The notes under the pieces: generated by a model
Told to the model about the DNA's origin: nothing
Database searches by the model: none
What the model saw: only the letters and a program-made list of their open reading frames with translations
Position numbers and translations under genes: made by a program
Source of the DNA: Apium graveolens
Lineage: Eukaryota > Streptophyta > Magnoliopsida > Apiales > Apiaceae
Reading direction: 5' to 3'
Assembly (NCBI RefSeq): GCF_009905375.1
Contig: NW_027417589.1
Span: forward strand, 1-64,000
DNA length: 64,000 bases
In this document: positions 11,231 through 23,800 of the stretch, piece by piece
How positions within the stretch are numbered: position 1 is the stretch's first letter
Layout: the number at the start of each line of letters is the position of its first letter

Positions 11231-12969
11231 GCACTTCTATATTATACTCTGTTTTTTAATATTTATAACATAATTTTTTAACTTAAAATAATTATTTTTA
11301 AAATTTCTTTTTGTGAATTTTAACATAAATTTTATATTTTTATTTATAAGTAATATTCAATTAAAACACTTTGAGGTGTTAGAAAAGTCAACCATCAAAT
11401 ATAAAAATAGGGAGTAGTTGAAGGAGGGGGTTATATTTTTAATGTGATCATATAGAGCACAGGGGCTACATATAAAATCAAATATTACGAAATATTAGAT
11501 AATATGTCTGTATATAATATATACACGTATAAACTAAATGAAAGAGTCATAATTTTTGTTCAAGTATATACTTTTTTTTAAAATAATAAATAGAAGATTG
11601 AACATTTTTAATGAACAATTAACATTTTTTAAAATGTGGTCTCTAAATAATATAACATAAAAAATATTTTTACTTTCAAAAACTCAATGGTTTTGATGAT
11701 TACATATAAATTTTAAATTTTACTTAAACTTAAATAATTTAACTTATTTTGAAACGTATAAAATTTTGCTTTGGGAAATTAGGTTTACAGGAGAATGTAC
11801 TAGGTACAATTAAGCAACATAACGTGGCAAACACAGATGATTTTAATTTAGGTTACACGACAATAATAAGTAATGAAAGATATACCCCTTATATACACCG
11901 TATCCGAATCTAGGGCACACATTAAGGAAACATTAGGTATGAGTTATGAAATTAATTTTGTCTGGGTTTAGCGGACACTACAAAAATATAAACCTTTTCT
12001 AAAATGACTATTTAAGAAATTGTTTGTTAATAAATTAATAAAATTTTAGGTTTATGAACATTTCATAATTCACTCAACATGGATTATATTTTCTATCATA
12101 TCCTTATAACATTACAATATATTTATGCAATACCAATGATGCTATAATTTTTCACAAATCAGGAGTCTTTGTGATCATACATATGCTTTGCATTAAAGGG
12201 TAGTGCATGGTTGGATAAAGTGAAAAATATACAAACTAATGACTCATAATTTGTTATATATATTATCACAGGCCCATCTAATATGTTTTACAATGAAAAG
12301 CAAAATATTAATGTATAACTTTCATCCAATTTATTTAAGAGTAAATGCCTAATTATTCATAAAATAATTGAAAGATCTACTCAAAACAAATAAATCACCA
12401 AATTTTTTTGAAGAAATAAACAATAAAATTACTTTTCAAATAAAGGATGTTAACCAGCTATAGCTGATTTATAAATACTTCCTCTGTTTTATTTATTTGT
12501 AGCTTTGACTTTTGCACAGAAGGTGATTTGACCGCATAGTTAAAATTATCATTTATAAAATTTTCTTTTTGTAAATAAAAGTAAACAACTTATATTTTAA
12601 TTCACAAAAAGAAAATTTTTAAAATCATATTTCTTACTAGCCGGTCAAATCACATTGAAATATGTGCAAAAGTTAAAGCGACAAATAAAAAAAACAAAGG
12701 GATTAATACTTTGTTATGTAAAGGACATTTCCATATATAGCAATAATTAATTTGAATTAATTTGGTATATCTATAATATTATTATCTACCTCAATATTTA
12801 TGCAATATTGTTGTTGGATTATAAATATTATATGCAGATATCACTCAGATTATTGATATCAGCTGGTAAAATCCAAAATTCCCCAGCTTGTTGCCACTAC
12901 TACTTATACACACTTGTAAAGACATGCAGCCACCATTTCTCATTCCTCACACATCATCTACTCATTACT

Positions 12970-13065
12970 ACTCTCTCTCTCTCTCTCTCCCTCTCCCTCT
13001 CCCTCTCTCTCCCTCTCTCTCGCCCCCTCTCTCTCTCCCTCTCTCCCTCTCTCTCTCCCCCCTCT
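12970..13065 (+). repeat. CT/CCT microsatellite in the 5' leader of copy 2
   Basis: About 96 bp of CT and CCCTCT units. Here the upstream ATG at 12924 is out of frame with the main start at 13094 (170 nt apart). Its reading frame closes inside the leader at about 13076. Confidence 0.9.
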
Positions 13066-13739
13066 CACACACATAGATCAGAAAGAAGAAAAAATGGCGA
13101 AGAGTTGGAGTTGCAGCAACTTTGGAAAAGATCTTGCTTTTCTGATTGTGCAATTCTTGGATGAGCACAATTTGACAGACACTGCTCGGGCGTATGATTT
13201 TAATTTTTTGGATATATCAATGTTTTTTATTTGTCTGTTTGATTGAAACCCTATATACTATTTATGTTAATTTGATTTAAGCTTACACATCATTGATTTG
13301 TTATTTTGAAGGCTGGAGAGGGAAGGCAAATTATTCTTCAACATGAAATATGTTGAAGAAGCTGTTAAGGATGGAAACTGGAAAGACCTCGAAAATTACA
13401 TCTTAGATTTTACAAAAATCGATGAGAACGCATTGTCTACTCAAATGATTTTCGAGATTCGAAAACAGCGGTACATTGAAGCTTTGGATAGGTAAGTTAT
13501 AATTTAAGTTTCATTTGCTAAATTCTTAAAGTTTGTTACTAGAAAGCTATGTATTACTCGGACTCGATTAGAAGAATTTGACGATGTACATGTGTATAAG
13601 TATCAGAATGAGTAAAGAATAGTGTTCGATAGTACTTCATGACAAAATAAAGAATCGTGAGTAACATAGGTGCAACATCTGTGTAGGGATATTTTAGTGG
13701 TGCTTTAAGTATTTAAGTATCATTTAGCCATTTTATATG

Positions 13740-14375
13740 GGGTGTTGGCCCCAAATGTCACTATTTGGGGTTAAATGATCCTCAATGTCACTTTTTGAAT
13801 TGTTGGCCCCAAATGTCATTTCAAAACGGAGTTTCGGTTGAAATTTTTCAAAATAGACGAAAAACGCAGTTTCGTGTTGAGTTTTTCTATAACAATTTTT
13901 TTTTAATTTTTTTATAAATAAAAGGAAAACGCAGTTTCATTTTGTGTTTTTATTTAAAAACGTGGTTTCAAACTGTGTTTTTGATGAAAACCCAATTTTA
14001 GAAGTTGTTTCGGTCAAAAACACAGTCTCGTCTTTGGTTTATGGATATGAAAACGGCGTTTCAAACCGAGTTTTTCATAAAAACGCAGTTTCTAACCGAG
14101 TTTTTCTTAGGATGTGAAAAACACACAACAAAAACGCAGATCCAAAATGAGTTAATATGAAAAACTCATCCTGAGATTGCGTTTTGTCCACCTAAACATG
14201 AATTGAAGTTGCGTTTCAAAAAAAAAAATGAAAACGAAACACGAAATCGCGTTTTTTATTAATAACAAAAACTTTAACCGAAACTCCGTTTTGGAGTGAT
14301 ATTTATGACTAATTATTCAGAAAATGACATTGAGGATCATTTGAATCAAAATAGTGACATTTGGGACCTTTTTTC
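13740..14375. mobile_element. MULE-type MITE in intron 2 of copy 2
   Basis: Orthologous position and structure to the element in copy 1, with the same TTTTATATG duplications at 13731-13739 and 14376-14384. Confidence 0.85.
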
Positions 14376-15431
14376 TTTTATATGCAACAATAATTATTTT
14401 ATTTTTCAATTTCCTTATTTGATTTCAGCCATCAATATGCAATAGCTCTGGAAATATTGACAAATGAATTGCAACCGATAGTTGATGCTCAAAATGAAGA
14501 GATTTACAATGAGCTCGCCCAGCTTATATGCTTGAACAACGTGAGGTATATATATAAGCACACTCCTTTAAAGTATATTTTCCGTACATCCCCACATGTA
14601 TCACGCGGGACCAACAGGTGACATATAATACACTAGAACCCCCCGTTCCGTACACCCCCACATGTACCACGCGGGACCAACAGGTGACATATAATAACTA
14701 GAACCCCCGTTTCGTACACCTGCACATGTATCACGCGGGACCAACACGTGACATGTAATATACTAGAACCCCGTGAATTAATACTCTCTAAAGTGACAAA
14801 AAGTTTTGGTCTTATGTATATAGCAACGAGTAATTATGTATAAACTCCTCTAATGTGATAATCTTTTCTAAAGTAATCAATGTTTCCGGTCTAAATGATA
14901 TCACTTTAGAGGGTTTTAGTGTAAAGATGTTCTATATATTTTTATGAACGTTGAGTGGAAATGAACTTGCAATTGTCCTTACTGCAGAGAAAATGAAAAG
15001 CTTGGAAACTATTACACTGATACAGAAGGCGTTCGATTTTCGCTCATCTCAAGAAGATGATAGAACGGAATCCTGCTCTCAAGGACAAGCTTAACTATCC
15101 TATCATTGAGCACTCGCGTCTAAAGGTCCTGATGAACCACAGGTACATCAGGCTACAATACTAAAACTTTAATAATTGCGTTTTTTGTGCGGGTGTGTTC
15201 TCTAATTTGGTTGAAATCTTATAAATCTATTCTTGTTTTCTTGGTGATCATAGCCTCAACTGTCAGCATTTGTTGTGCAAGTCTCCCGAGGCGAACCCTG
15301 CAGTTAGTACACTGTTTGTTGATCATACATGCGGGGATGAAGTGGTTTTATCTCTCAATGTGAGTGCCTTTCGGTCCATAGGTGCTTAGAGTACTTAATT
15401 CCGGAAAAAGAACAGATATATAATCATAGTA

Positions 15432-15693
15432 AGGTTAATGACCTTTTCGGCCTCAAAGTTTGCACCAATGTAATCATAAAACCCTGAAGTTTAAAAGCGT
15501 AGTTTTTCAGTCCTCGGGTATCCAAAATATGCTTTTTATCCTTGGACCGGGAAAAAAACCGGGTGAAAAACCGGCCGGTCCAAGGGTAAAAGGTTACGTT
15601 TTCGGTACCTGAGGGGCAAAAAGGTACGGTAGTGAACTACAAGGGCTGATGGGTATATTGGTGCAAAGTTGAGGTTTAAAAGGTCATTAAGCC
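15432..15693. mobile_element. MULE-like MITE in intron 5 of copy 2
   Basis: Same insertion as in copy 1, with ATCATAGTA at 15423-15431 and 15694-15702. Confidence 0.8.
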
Positions 15694-18442
15694 ATCATAG
15701 TATGTGGTTAGAAATTTGTGCTCTAATGCATTTTGTGTAGTGTAGTACTACTTTGATCATTTTCAGGTTCTAAGAGAACATATAGAGTGTTACATGATCT
15801 TTAAGGTTCACTAATTGGCTTTTGTGTTTAATACTGCAGGATGGAGATTGTCGCGGTTTAGGATATTTGATTAATGCCTGTAAAACAGATGAGAGGAATA
15901 ACTCTGTCGTTCCTGAAATTAGTGAACAAGCTCAACTCTATACTTTGAGGCTTCCTGATCCCATTTTAACATCAAAAGTATGTATCTACTATACAATAGG
16001 TCCATTTTCTAACAGGAATTGTGTCGGTTCGACGCTTTTTTAAACGTCAGTTGCATATTGCCATCTTTATTTTGTTCTAACGATCTAATCCTTTAGTTAT
16101 ATAATTCAGATTGACAGGATAGCTTACAACAATTCAGGATATACCATATTTGCATTGTCCTGTAGCGGGGCATTGAAGTTCTGGAACATGAAAACGGAGA
16201 ATGCAAATGAGGCCAGAGAAGTATAGATTGTTTTAAAGTCTATTGCTAACATCCCTTCATACATGTGCTTCACAGTTCACATTATCTTATCTTCGTTACT
16301 TTTGCAAATTAATGCAGGTAAGTTATTCTGGATTCTTGTCCAATGATGTAGGAACGGGGGAACATGAACTTGTTGTCCCGTGTTTTGCTCTGTCAAAGAA
16401 TGATTCATATGTTGCATCTGCCTCGGGAGGGAAAGTATCGTTGTTTGGCTTGCAGACATCTGAAATCGAGTTGTTCAAAGTATAGCTGAGCTCTTACTAT
16501 TTACTATTTGGCATACATTTATTTCTTCCGCTTCATACATGGTCAAATTTTAAGATTTCACTTTGTAAATAAGAACTTTTTCTTAACCAATCGCTCTAAA
16601 ACCTCAAAGTGGCAGGGGAATGCCCTTTCCAGGATCTTATACTATTTTTCTAACACTTTTGTGCACTTCCTTTTGGGCAGAATTTGACCACAGTCATGTC
16701 TCCGCCACCTGCTGCAACTTGTGCTATGTTCTATCCTGAGGACAATAATTTCATTATTTTCGGCATGGAGGATGGCTCTATAAGAATCTACGATGTTAGG
16801 ACAGACCAGGTCTACTACACCTTTACTGATAATTAAGTGTTTTAAATCAAATTATGGATTAGTTATTAAAATTTTATCTCTGTTGTATACAGGTCAAAGC
16901 CCAGATAAAAGCTCATGATCAGACGAGAGTCACTGGCCTTGCCTATTCCAGTGCTTTAAACATCCTCGTCTCGTCTGCATATAATGCTGAGGTGCATTTC
17001 TGCAAGATTAACGTCTTAGGCCAATAGAAGTTACCAGATAACTAGGCAGCTATTTTACCATAGTCTCTTCACACTGATTTATATTTTTTCCTGTCTTGCA
17101 GATCAGTTCTTGGAGTAATTTTGCATTGATAAAGCAGACAAGTAAATTCCTGGACATCGGTGGACACGTGTTTCCCGGGCGCACTTGTGTCAAGTTTCAG
17201 CAGGATCAAAAACTCATATTAGTTGTTCATGAAAACTGTTTAGCCACTCTCGAGGGACCCGATCTTAAGCTCTGCTCCCAGGTATCTGAAATTTATTCGC
17301 GGGCTTGACATTGCATATACTTTATTAAATTCTAGAACATGCTTGATCACACAATCTCATTAACACACATTTTGCAGTGGGTTTCTAATGAACTGATTTC
17401 TGATGCTACATATTCGTGTAACGGCCTCACCATATATGCAAGCTTCATAAGAGGGCGCATTGTTATCTTCGATTCATCATTCACCGAGAGGTGTATCATC
17501 AACCCGAGTGCCTACATAACTCAGAATCCAAGGTACATGTTGTGTTACCTACATTGTATCCCAAAAATGTTAGTTTGCAATAGAGTAGAACCTCGATAAA
17601 TGAATAATCTCGTTAAATGAATATATTTTTCGGTCCCAACATAATAGAGATAATTTATTTTTTACCTCAATAAATGAATAATCTCCTTTAATAAACCGAA
17701 TAAATCATATTGTTCATATTTACAGCACAATGGTTAATTGTTGGGCTATTGCGGCTCATCCTAATAACCCGAATCAGTTTGCTATTGGACTCGGTGATGG
17801 CTCGGTACTAGTAGTAGAACCTCGAGAGGGGAATTGGCCGGGGACACCACAGCTTGACAATGTTGCTGCAGGGGAGAAGGATCATGAAATACCAGTGGAT
17901 AAGAAGTTGATATGAGTTTTATTCATATGAGTGCCAGTGGCTTTTGAACTTTTTAATGTTTTAAATCCTGGAGACCAGGATCTAGTGAGTTTATTTTACA
18001 TGACTATGTTTTTTTTTGTTGGGGGGAGGGGGCTATTTTTAAATTACCATGTTAATGGTTAATGGTTAATGGATCCAATTTGATGAGAATACAATAATAT
18101 ACAATTTGAGGTCCAAGTTCGACAGGACCTTACTCACGTTCGGTTTTCAAATTCACAATGAACATATATGCAGTTTATTCAACAGATTTATATATAAGAA
18201 ATTCGAAAGATTTATATATAAGAAATTCGAAAGGCCTTTGATCGTGGGTAGGCTACAAAACTTAAGGAATGTATTTTATCCAGCAATGCAAATCCAACAA
18301 ATAATAAAAAATCGTGAAAGTTATGCATTCTAACTCTAAGTCATTATGATTAGTTTAAATGAATCAGATGACACTTGCCTTATAGGGTTTTGGTATTTTT
18401 GTAAGCATTAGGTTACAAAGAAGTACGGCTTGTTAACTTGTA

Positions 18443-18669
18443 CTCCCTCCATCTCGTGTCACATTTTTTTTATAGAAGTACGATTAAACATTACTCGTAT
18501 ATTATTTCAAAAAACTAAAAATTATATATTAAAGTAGATTAAATCTACTTTCCGGTGATATAATTTTTTTATTTTGTTCAATTATAAATTAGTAATAAAT
18601 TTCAGTCAAACTTAAGTCAATTTGACCCGGACAAATACAAAGATGACACATAATATGAGATGGAGGCAG
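18443..18669. mobile_element. Complete Stowaway MITE
   Basis: A 227-bp element beginning CTCCCTCCATCTCGTGTCAC and ending with the inverted form ATGAGATGGAGGCAG, flanked by TA at 18441-18442 and 18670-18671. It is the only unit in which both ends survive. Confidence 0.85.
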
Positions 18670-19719
18670 TATCCTTTATTTAACCAAATTTAATGCACTT
18701 CTATATTATACTCTGTTTTTTAATATTTGTAAAACAATTTTTTAACTTAAAATAATTATTTTTAAAAGTTCTTTTTGTGAATTTTAACATAAATTTTATA
18801 TTTTTATTTATAGGTAACATTTTTCAATATTCAATTAAAGCACTTTGAGGTGTTAGAAAAGTCAACCATCAAATATAAAAAATTGGGAGTAGTTGAAGAG
18901 GGGTTATATTTTTAATGTGATCATATAGGCCAAAGGGCTGCATATAAAATCAAATATTACTAAATATAAAATAATATGTTCTCTATATAATATATATACG
19001 TACAAACTAAATGAAAGAGTCATAATTTTTGTTCAAGTATTTACTTTTTTTTAAATAATAAACAGGAGATTGAACATTTTTATTGAACAGTTAACATTTT
19101 TTAAAATGTGGTCTCTAAATAATATAATATAAAAAATATTTTTTACTTTCAAAAACTCAATGGTTTTGATGATTACATATAAATTTACAATTTTACAAGT
19201 TATCAAACTTAAGTAATTTAAGTTATTTTGAAATGTTTAAAATTTAATCTTGGTATACAGAATCATGTACTAGGTACAATTAAGCAACGTGACAAACACA
19301 TATGATTTTAATTTAGATTACACGACAATGGTAAGTAATGAAAGATATAGCCTTTTATACACCGTATCCGAATTTAGGGCACGCATTAAGGAAATATCAT
19401 GTATGAGCTATGAACAAATTTTGTCTCGGTTTAGCGGACACTATAAAAATATAAACTTTTTCTAAAATAACTATTTAAGAAGTTGTTTGTTAATAAATTA
19501 ATTAAATTTTAGGTTTATGGATATTTCATAATTCACTCGAGGTGGATTTATATTTTCTATCATATCCTTATAACATTAAAATATATTTATGTTATATCAA
19601 TGGTGCTATAATTTTTCACAAATGAGTCTGTCTTTATAATCACATATATGCTTTAATTACAGGTAGTGCATGGTTGGATAAAGTGAAAAATATAGAAACT
19701 AATGACTCATAATTTGTTA

Positions 19720-19982
19720 TTTCCTCCCTCCTCTTATTTCTTTACAGTTTTTTTCACATGACACGTAAGTCAACTATAAGTATACTTTCATAATTTATTT
19801 TTAAAATTTTCTTTTTTGTATAAAAGTTTGAACATTATATTTTTATTTAAAAGGAATTTTTTTTAAAAAAAAATACAATTATATTTAATAAGAGCATTAA
19901 AGTGCGTGTCGATCTCTGTCCACTTTCTAAATAATTGAGGGGACGGTGTCCACTTTCTAAATAATTGAGGGGACGAAGGGAG
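19720..19982. mobile_element. Stowaway-like MITE specific to one spacer
   Basis: Starts near CCTCCCTCCTCTTATTTC and ends GAGGGGACGAAGGGAG before TA. It interrupts a sequence that is continuous in the other spacers (TTTGTTATATATATTATCA). Near its right end a 30-bp segment (GTCCACTTTCTAAATAATTG and following) is duplicated in tandem at 19918-19975. Confidence 0.75.
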
Positions 19983-20704
19983 TATATATTATCATAGGCC
20001 CATCTAATATGCTTTAATTACAATGAAAAGCAAAATATTAATATATAACTTTCATCCAATTGATTTAAAAGTAAATGCCTAATTATTCATAAAAGAATTG
20101 AAAGATCTACTCAAAACAAATAAATCACCAATTTTTTTTGAAGAAATAAACAATAAAATTACTTTTCAAATAAAGGATGTTAACAGCTATAGCTGATTTA
20201 TAAATATTCCCATTATTTTTTTTATTTGTCGCTTTAACTTTTGCACACATTTCAATGTGCCTTGACCGCATAGTTAAAATTATCATTTATAAAATTTTCT
20301 TTTTGTAAATAAAAGTAGACAACTTATATTTTAATTCACAAAAAGAAAATTTTTAAAATCATATTTCTAACTAGCTGGTCAAATCACATTAAAATACGTG
20401 CAAAAGTAAAAACGACAAATAAAAAAAAACAAAGGGAGTAATACTTTGTTATGTAAAGGACATTTCCATATATAGCAATAATTAATTTGAATTAATTTGG
20501 TATATCTATAATATTATTATCTACCTCAATATTTATGCAATATTGTTGTTGGATTATAAATATTATATGCAGATATCACTCAGATTATTGATATCAGCTG
20601 GTAAAATCCAAAATTCCCCAGCTTGTTGCCACTACTACTTATACACACTTGTAAAGACATGCAGCCACCATTTCTCATTCCTCACACATCATCTACTCAT
20701 TACT

Positions 20705-20802
20705 ACTCTCTCTCTCTCTCCCTCTCCCTCTCCCTCTCCCTCTCTCTCCCTCTCTCTCGCCCCCTCTCTCTCTCCCTCTCTCCCTCTCTCTCTCCCCCCT
20801 CT
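20705..20802 (+). repeat. CT/CCT microsatellite in the 5' leader of copy 3
   Basis: About 98 bp. The upstream ATG at 20659 is out of frame with the main start at 20831 (172 nt). Its reading frame runs past the main start to about 20901, so it would overlap and compete with the intact coding frame. Confidence 0.9.
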
Positions 20803-20830
20803 CACACACATAGATCAGAAAGAAGAAAAA

Positions 20831-23800
20831 ATGGCGAAGAGTTGGAGTTGCAGCAACTTTGGAAAAGATCTTGCTTTTCTGATTGTGCAATTCTTGGATG
20901 AGCACAATTTGACAGACACTGCTCGGGCGTATGATTTGAATTTTTTGGATATATCAATGTTTTTTATTTGTCTGTTTCATTGAAACCCTATATACTATTT
21001 ATGTTAATTTGATTTAAGCTTACACATCATTGATTTGTTATTTTGAAGGCTGGAGAGGGAAGGCAAATTATTCTTCAACATGAAATATGTTGAAGAAGCT
21101 GTTAAGGATGGAAACTGGAAAGACCTCGAAAATTACATCTTAGATTTTACAAAAATCGATGAGAACGCATTGTCTACTCAAATGATTTTCGAGATTCGAA
21201 AGCAGCGGTACATTGAAGCTTTGGATAGGTAAGTTATAATTTAAGTTTCATTTGCTAAATTCTTAAAGTTTGTTACTAGAAAGCTATGTATTACTCGGAC
21301 TCTGTTATGCCCGCTTTCGGCCATGAGCCCTAAACAGGTCCCTGTGGGTGCACTAAATAGCTGGACTCTCGTGTGTGGGCAAGAACCATGGATTTATATG
21401 ACTTGGGCCAGCACATGCGGGCTGGGCTCGTAATATGCGAGCTGGGTTCACATGCGAGCTGGGCTCATGACATGAGAGCTGGGCTCATGACATGAGAGCT
21501 GGGCTCAAACATGCGAGCTGGGCTCAAGTGAGGACATGCGAGCTGGGCTCACACATGTAAGGTGAGCTCACATTTGTCATTTGGGCTCTCATATGCGAGC
21601 TGAGCTCGGTTGTGCACGGGCTTGGGCTGCACGGGCTGAAGAGTCCTAACCCTAGCCTACGTGACTTGTTCCCCAAGAACTACGTGAGGCTTGATCCCTA
21701 TAAATAGGGTACGTAGGCACTTGTATGAGACATGAGTCGACACTTGACAGAGAATAACAAACCCTATTCTTTCTTAAGGAGTCCACATACAAGCTCAGCC
21801 ACCACCAAACAACCTTCCTCCGCCCTCAAACACCGTCCTTGATCTTTGTTCCGCCCATTAACCTCCACAACATTGTTATACGAAATTCTCCCTATAACAT
21901 TTGGCGCTAGAAGGAGGGGCCTCGTTCATCTTAGGGAGAAAGATGACCAAAGAAAGCAAGCAAGCGACGACACCAGGGAGCGGAGGCAAGAAGGACCCTA
22001 CTTTCGAACACACGCCCCCAGAGAATCAGGCGCCACCTCCACCAATTGCAACCGTGGACGGGCAGACTGTGATGACGTATCTCGAAGGGCTGGCCGATCA
22101 GATGAATCCGATCAACGCCCGAATGTCAAAGGTAGAAAGAAGCTCGGTCCGGAACGCCAAGCGTAAGGCGCGCCGCCTCAAGGTCTCACAGCGTAGCTGG
22201 AAGGGCAAAGGCCCTCAGAAGAAGCTGATCCACAATTTTGATGACGTGGCAACCGAGACCAAACAGAAGAAAGAAACATCACGCGAAAAGAAAGATATAC
22301 CCCGAGGCCATGATGAGCGGGGCCGCCAGATCTCTACGAGATCGGGGCCGAAGCCAGCTTCATCTGAGGCAAGGTCAACTAGCGTGCTAGACCGAGTGGG
22401 TAGAAAACTAAGCGAGCATGACCTCAGGCTCAAATTGGAGAATTGTAAGAAGGAGAGAGAAGAGAAAGAGCCCGTGGATAAAAGAGGCTCGAAAAGGGAA
22501 CGGGCAACGACCCCTCCGGAAAGACGTCAACATACCTCACCCAGGAGGGAGGAGCGACATAGACGCAGAGACAATCGTGAAGAGGAGTCGCAGGACCGAG
22601 CTGGAGGAGGGGGACGCCGCGAACGACCTCAGGGCTCACACCATTCGAGTAATGCGGGTGGTGACAGAGAAGGAGAAGTTATTAGAGTAAGGGACCTGAG
22701 AAGGATCTTAGATGAGATGGAGCAAGAGAAGAGAGGGCCCCCTGCCTCGGCTGCCCCCTCTCCGTTTACGGCTGCTATCCGATCATCCCCCCTACCTCGG
22801 GTGTTTAGGCACAACCCCGACCTTCTATTCAACGGCGAAGCCGACCCGGCGGAGTACCTTATTCAATTTAACACTAAGATGGAAGTCTATCAGGTGCCGG
22901 AGATGACCCGTTGCAGACTCTTCGCGGCATCACTCAGAGGTAATGCCCAACAATGGTTCTCCAAGTTGGGACCGACTAGCATAAGAACGTGGAGGCAATT
23001 GGAGGACTTGTTCGTCAGACAATTTCAGTCGACCCTCCACTATTCGCCTCCTGTGGCCACGTTAGCCAACATCAAGCAAAGGGAGGAGGAGCCCTTGGCA
23101 GAATACTTTCGTCGGTTCAACGCCGAGGTCCCCAAGGTGAGAGGAGCCAGTGAGGAGACCATCAAAAATTTCTTGATAGCAGGGTTGAAAGAAGGATCGA
23201 AATTTTGGAAGAGCCTCCAAGCGAGTGAGCCGAGGACCTTGACCGAGTTCTATGAGCAAGCCGAACCCTTCAAGAGGGTAGAGAAATCGATGAGAGAGCT
23301 GAAAATCAGCGAAAGCTATCGAGATAAGAGGGACCGATCCTCAAGCCCTGACGAAAGGAGGAAGACGTATCGGCGTAGTTCGAGCCCGAAAAAGTCTGCC
23401 CGTGGTAAAGAGACCACTAAAGATTCGGGAAGGCCTTATACAAGCAAATGGCAGACACACACCCCTCTGGTAGCCTCTATCGACCACATATATGCTACAT
23501 ATGTGGGGAAAGGGGTATTCAGGAAGGCAACTCCTCTCACAGACTACAATAAAAGAGACACTTCGAAGTATTGTGCATACCATGAGGCCACCGGACACGA
23601 TACAGCTGATTGTAGACAACTAAAGGATGAGATCGAGACTTTGATTAGACAAGGGAAGCTTACGGAGTGGGTTGTCAAGGAGGTTCAAAGACACAGGACG
23701 GATTATCATACCGTCCCTCCTCCACCCTCAGAAGACAAAGAAAGGGTCCCTCGGGCTGGTAGTATTCATATTATTCTAGGCGGGTCTCACATTGGTGGAG

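Larger units (their letters stand above)
10214..13093. other. Intergenic unit between copies 1 and 2
   Basis: Contains the 3' untranslated region of copy 1, AT-rich spacer, a truncated Stowaway MITE (11004-11230), the promoter MITE (about 12478-12703), a TATA box (12820) and the CT-rich leader of copy 2. It is almost identical to 37696-40611 over its whole length. No gene is seen. Confidence 0.85.
13094..17915 (+). pseudogene. TPL-like: TOPLESS-related propeller-deleted gene, copy 2, frameshifted
   Basis: Same 13-exon structure as copy 1: 13094-13191, 13312-13491, 14429-14545, 14988-15142, 15254-15359, 15840-15977, 16110-16220, 16318-16479, 16681-16809, 16893-16991, 17102-17281, 17378-17532, 17726-17915. 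Exon 4 is 155 nt instead of 162: seven bases are missing at GATACAGAAGGCG, and the shifted frame ends at TGA 15058-15060. The predicted product is 155 aa, containing LisH and most of the CTLH but no propeller. Every other exon is open and all splice sites are intact, so the damage is recent or the short product is kept. Copy 2 differs from copies 1 and 3 by NNPNQFAIG and EPREGNW in the last exon, features shared with copy 4. The premature stop should expose the transcript to nonsense-mediated decay (inference). Confidence 0.85.
17916..20830. other. Intergenic unit between copies 2 and 3
   Basis: Same order as the other spacers but clearly more diverged. It carries a complete Stowaway MITE (18443-18669) and an extra Stowaway-like insertion (about 19720-19982) found in no other unit. 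It then runs into the promoter MITE, the TATA box at 20555 and the leader of copy 3. No gene is seen. Confidence 0.8.
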
